Under the pieces are notes generated by a model that was not told the DNA's origin, made no database searches, and saw nothing but the letters and a program-made list of their open reading frames with translations. From Cavia porcellus (taxonomy: Eukaryota > Chordata > Mammalia > Rodentia > Caviidae), in NCBI RefSeq assembly GCF_034190915.1, contig NW_026947499.1:4029950-4093949 (forward strand): DNA of 64,000 nt. The letters run 5' to 3'. The position numbers and the translations under genes were made by a program. This document shows, one piece after another, positions 60,990 through 64,000 of the stretch (position 1 is its first letter; the number at the start of each line of letters is the position of its first letter).

Positions 60990-62835
60990 GGAGTCCTCTT
61001 CCAGGAGTGTCTCCAGTTGCACAGTCGCAGCTGCCCTGCTGTCCTGAATGTATTCAAACCACTTGCTTCCCATGACCATTTTGACTTAGGAAGAGTCAGG
61101 AGTCGCACTGCAGATCAGGTGACTTAGGCGAATGAGGACACCCTGCGGTGACCCAGAGCAGCCTTTTCATTGGGTGATGCTCAGCAGCGGCTTTCACAGT
61201 ATTTTTGATCCTACCTCAGAGAGACACTCAGGAAAGAGGACTTCAGAACGGTTCAGAAAGTGGGGGAACAATGAGGCACAGGTGTGTGCAAAGCCACAGG
61301 CAGTGTTTGGAGGGGTCATGGGGTAAGGACAGTTAGTGAGGAAGGGGAAGCGTAGGGCATGACCCTGTAAGACAGACAACCGCGAGCTTCCTCACCAGAC
61401 AGGATGTCCTGGGGGAGGCTGCCCTGTGTGAGACTTTTGCCAAGTGCCCATAGACCCTCTAGACCTTGGCTCACCACAGAAACGAAGGCTCAGACCCTGA
61501 CTGTAGCAATCAGTGAAGCAGTTCTTTACGGAAAATCAGCTTTAACCTGTGAAGATGGGCAAAGCCGAACCAGCAGGCTGCAAACCTCAGCTCCCCAGCT
61601 TCCCCCGCCCACAGCTCCCTGTTAGATCGACCTGCTTCTGTCCTGTTATTAGCCAACCGCTGCTCCGCCTCACTTTCTCTTTGTGAGTTCCACCTGCTGG
61701 GTCAGAAGAGGTAAACCTTTTCCATCCTCCGCTCAGGGCATCCTCAACTCTGAGTCAGTGCCCCCTCTCCAGCCTGCATCGGGATGTAGGACAAGAACCC
61801 AAGAAATGGGATTCATGCCCCTGGAATACCCCAGCTCCCACCCTGATGGGACAGTAGGTGGTTTCCTGCTGTGTACTAACTGCTTCTTGGGGTCATTTCT
61901 TTTCTCTAATGGCCCTTCATGCTTTATAGTGAGACTCAGCCTGAGTCCTGTCAGGGAAGAATCCACAGCATTGGTGCATTTCTGTGTCTGGGAGTGTGGG
62001 GGCGGGACCAGGACCCAGTGAGATGCTGCTCAGAGCCCAAGGACCAAAAAGCTGAGCAGGACCCTCCGGTCCCATTCCAAGATCACAGCTGTCTTTCTCC
62101 GAGATGATTTCCAGAACAGAAATTCTGCTGGGATAAACCAGGATCCTCCTCTGCTGTGCTCAACACACTCAGTTCACTGCCAGCGCTGTAGATGAGACAC
62201 CTCACACTCCTACACATCTCTAAGAGCCCTAACCAGTATTAACGCTTAGTGGTGCATTCGTTTTAATCTGACAAACATCTTTCTCTGGGTCTAGCCAGTT
62301 CCCTGAAATTTGAGCACATGCTTATAGAATCTGTGTCAACATTCTAAGAGCATTTCTCCCTAATATAAAGTGACAACTTGCTTTTGTGTTTAATAGGCTA
62401 CTTGTTTTAATAAATGCCAAAAATAGCACAAACCACAGCATATGCACTGCTGAACCTCAGTCTTCAGTATAATCAGAATATGGAGAGATGGATACAGAAG
62501 CTGATGGTTTCCAGGAAGAAGAGAAAGAGAGTAACTTTGTGTCCTAGAGAGGAAGCTAGCAGGCGGACTGAGAACCTCTGAGCTAGGAGAGTGCAGGATC
62601 TCGTCCTACTGCACAGACACACAGAGACACACACATAACACACAGTTCTGTGCTGAGTGAGTGCTGGGGAAGCGCTGGCCAACCTAATAGCGCCTTCTTC
62701 TCTTGGCGGAAATCTCCAGGGTGGTAGTCAGCTCTACTGTTAACTGTCAGGGTTATCACAGTGTTAACTGCTCAGATCATTGTCCATTAAGCCACTGGAT
62801 TCTGCCTGTTTTCTCACTGTTTTACACACACGTGT
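60990..62835. other. non-coding stretch, nothing recognised
   Basis: Frames near 110 codons at 61683-62021 have no domain. Nothing else was seen. Confidence 0.4.
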
Positions 62836-62869
62836 GTACATGTACATGTACATGTACATGTACATGTAG
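62836..62869. repeat. (TACATG)n hexanucleotide array
   Basis: About five TACATG units follow a 'cacacacgtg' segment. Each unit boundary contains the palindromes TGTACA and CATG, so the array is fully self-complementary. Confidence 0.95.
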
Positions 62870-64000
62870 AAATCCCAAATCTGCCCTTTCCCCATGCTGC
62901 ACCAAGCCAATGTGTACCCTGGGACATGGCCCAGCTACCCAGATGTGACTCCCTGTCCTAAGTCAGTCCACAGTGTGTCAGGATGGCCACAGCAGGAAAA
63001 GCCATTTCATAAAGCTACCAGGCATCAAACGCTAACATTATTTCTCTCTCTTTCCCCACATAGGTGAAAATCGCCGTTTCCCCGCAGCCTTCTGCAGGTT
63101 GACCTACAGCAGGAAGCATCTGCACACTCCCGGCTTCCACACTCCCTGCGCTCCTATCTGCCCCCGCTGTGCCCTGTCCCCGTCGCCCCTCACAGCCCCA
63201 CAGCTTCTCCGAGGTCTTGTACAGCACCTGCCTCATCTTCTCCTCCTTCATGAATTTTTCTCAGTTCTTAGAGACGTAAGTCTGTGCCAAGGGAGCTGCA
63301 GAGGGAAGATAACTTAAACAGCGTCCTCTTATAACTGCCACCTGTCACCTCTAATCTTAAAGAAAGATAAATCAGATAGGAGAGACTTATGCATAATCCA
63401 TGCTGCAAGGAAAATCATATTTAAGATATTTAATAAATGTCAATTTTAGACACTAGAACTTTTAAGCAAGCAAAAAAAATCCTGGTATCTCTATGAAGGA
63501 TAATCTTTATTCTTTCAAGTAAATATTTTATAGGCAGAAGATAAAACTGCATAGTATTTGGGAAGAAAGTAAACCAGAAACATGAATGTAATGCACTTTT
63601 AAGTAAAAATGGAGAGGACCACCGTACAGATGAAAAGGTAAAGAATCATAAACAGCAGGTATAGGATCTTTGGTGTAACTTAAAAAATTTGAAAGTGATT
63701 GAATTAAATCACAGCAAACCACTGCAATTTCATTAGGCCCAGTGATTTTAGGAAGAAGTTCCCTTTAGCAATGCATGCTGTTATCAGTCTTTACAGTCAA
63801 TCCATGGATTCCCTAGGTCTAATTTTCTGAAGGTCATTCAGTGTGAAAGAGCCATTCCCCAACAGATTGAAAGCAGGAGGCAAAACAACCTTCAAACGGC
63901 CTGCTCAGAGTGTGTGTCCATTACTTCCGCAAGGCATGAGGCAGAGTTCAGAAGGAAGAGAAAATCAGCATCTGAGTCCTGGAGAGATCATGGGTGTCCA
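62870..64000. other. non-coding stretch, nothing recognised
   Basis: GC-balanced to about 63300, then AT-rich to about 63800. Only short frames, and no repeat named. Confidence 0.4.

Noticed and set aside
62836..62869. Direct repeats suggesting a CRISPR array
   Set aside because: Contiguous hexamers without spacers in a mammalian sequence are a microsatellite. No cas-like genes are present anywhere in the window.

Overview
This window reads as nuclear DNA of a placental mammal, very probably a rodent. No protein-coding gene, CpG island, CRISPR array or bacterial-type operon can be supported. The open frames are short, mostly start and stop in simple repeats, and lack splice-linked conserved domains. 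The rodent assignment rests on the SINEs: tRNA-Ala-derived ID-type elements (A box, B box, Ala UGC-like anticodon loop, A tail) and 7SL-derived B1 and B1/ID composite (B4-like) copies, beside ancient mammalian MIR, L2 and L1M debris. The ID consensus here, with its 'CGGCATAAGCGCC' segment and a 'GGTACCGATAAAA' end, is not the mouse or rat form. A non-muroid rodent is likely; beaver is one guess that cannot be proved from this sequence.

Layout. About 1-30 kb is fairly GC-balanced non-coding DNA. It carries a truncated ID with target-site duplications (TSDs) near 0.9 kb, simple repeats (2.4, 3.3, 8.4, 8.7, 22.5, 26.6 kb), a MIR pair (5.7-6.2 kb), a MaLR-like LTR (6.8 kb), ID copies (11.4, 13.0, 29.2 kb), an L2 piece (15.1 kb), L1M 3' ends (17.2, 19.9 kb), a B4-like SINE (24.7 kb) and a second MaLR-like LTR (29.4 kb). 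About 30-54 kb is more AT-rich. It holds L1M 3' ends (30.4, 50.2 kb), MIRs (31.9, 33.7, 38.3, 52.8 kb), a B1 (36.4 kb), a complete solo LTR with a perfect 5-bp TSD (36.7 kb), B4-like SINEs (37.8, 39.85 kb), a GAAA array (39.7 kb), an unidentified repeat-like block (41.2-41.8 kb), the half-LINE described below (42.2-43.85 kb), an ID with a perfect 15-bp TSD (45.3 kb), an old L1 ORF2 fragment (46.8 kb), an ID whose tail became a GA array (48.2 kb) and a large TA array (53.5 kb). About 54-64 kb is mostly anonymous unique-looking DNA with one old ID (60.9 kb) and a TACATG array (62.8 kb).

Most notable object: an LINE-1-type element at 42261-43839 with a partly duplicated, monomer-like 5' region and an ORF1. 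The sequence ends about ten bases after the ORF1 stop and is bracketed by a perfect 14-bp TSD at a canonical TTT/AAAA endonuclease site. It has no ORF2 and appears to have been inserted in that form, so it is a half-L1 (HAL1-like) or ORF1-only retrocopy. Nothing here forms a gene pathway; the shared biology is L1-endonuclease-driven insertion of the LINE and SINE copies.
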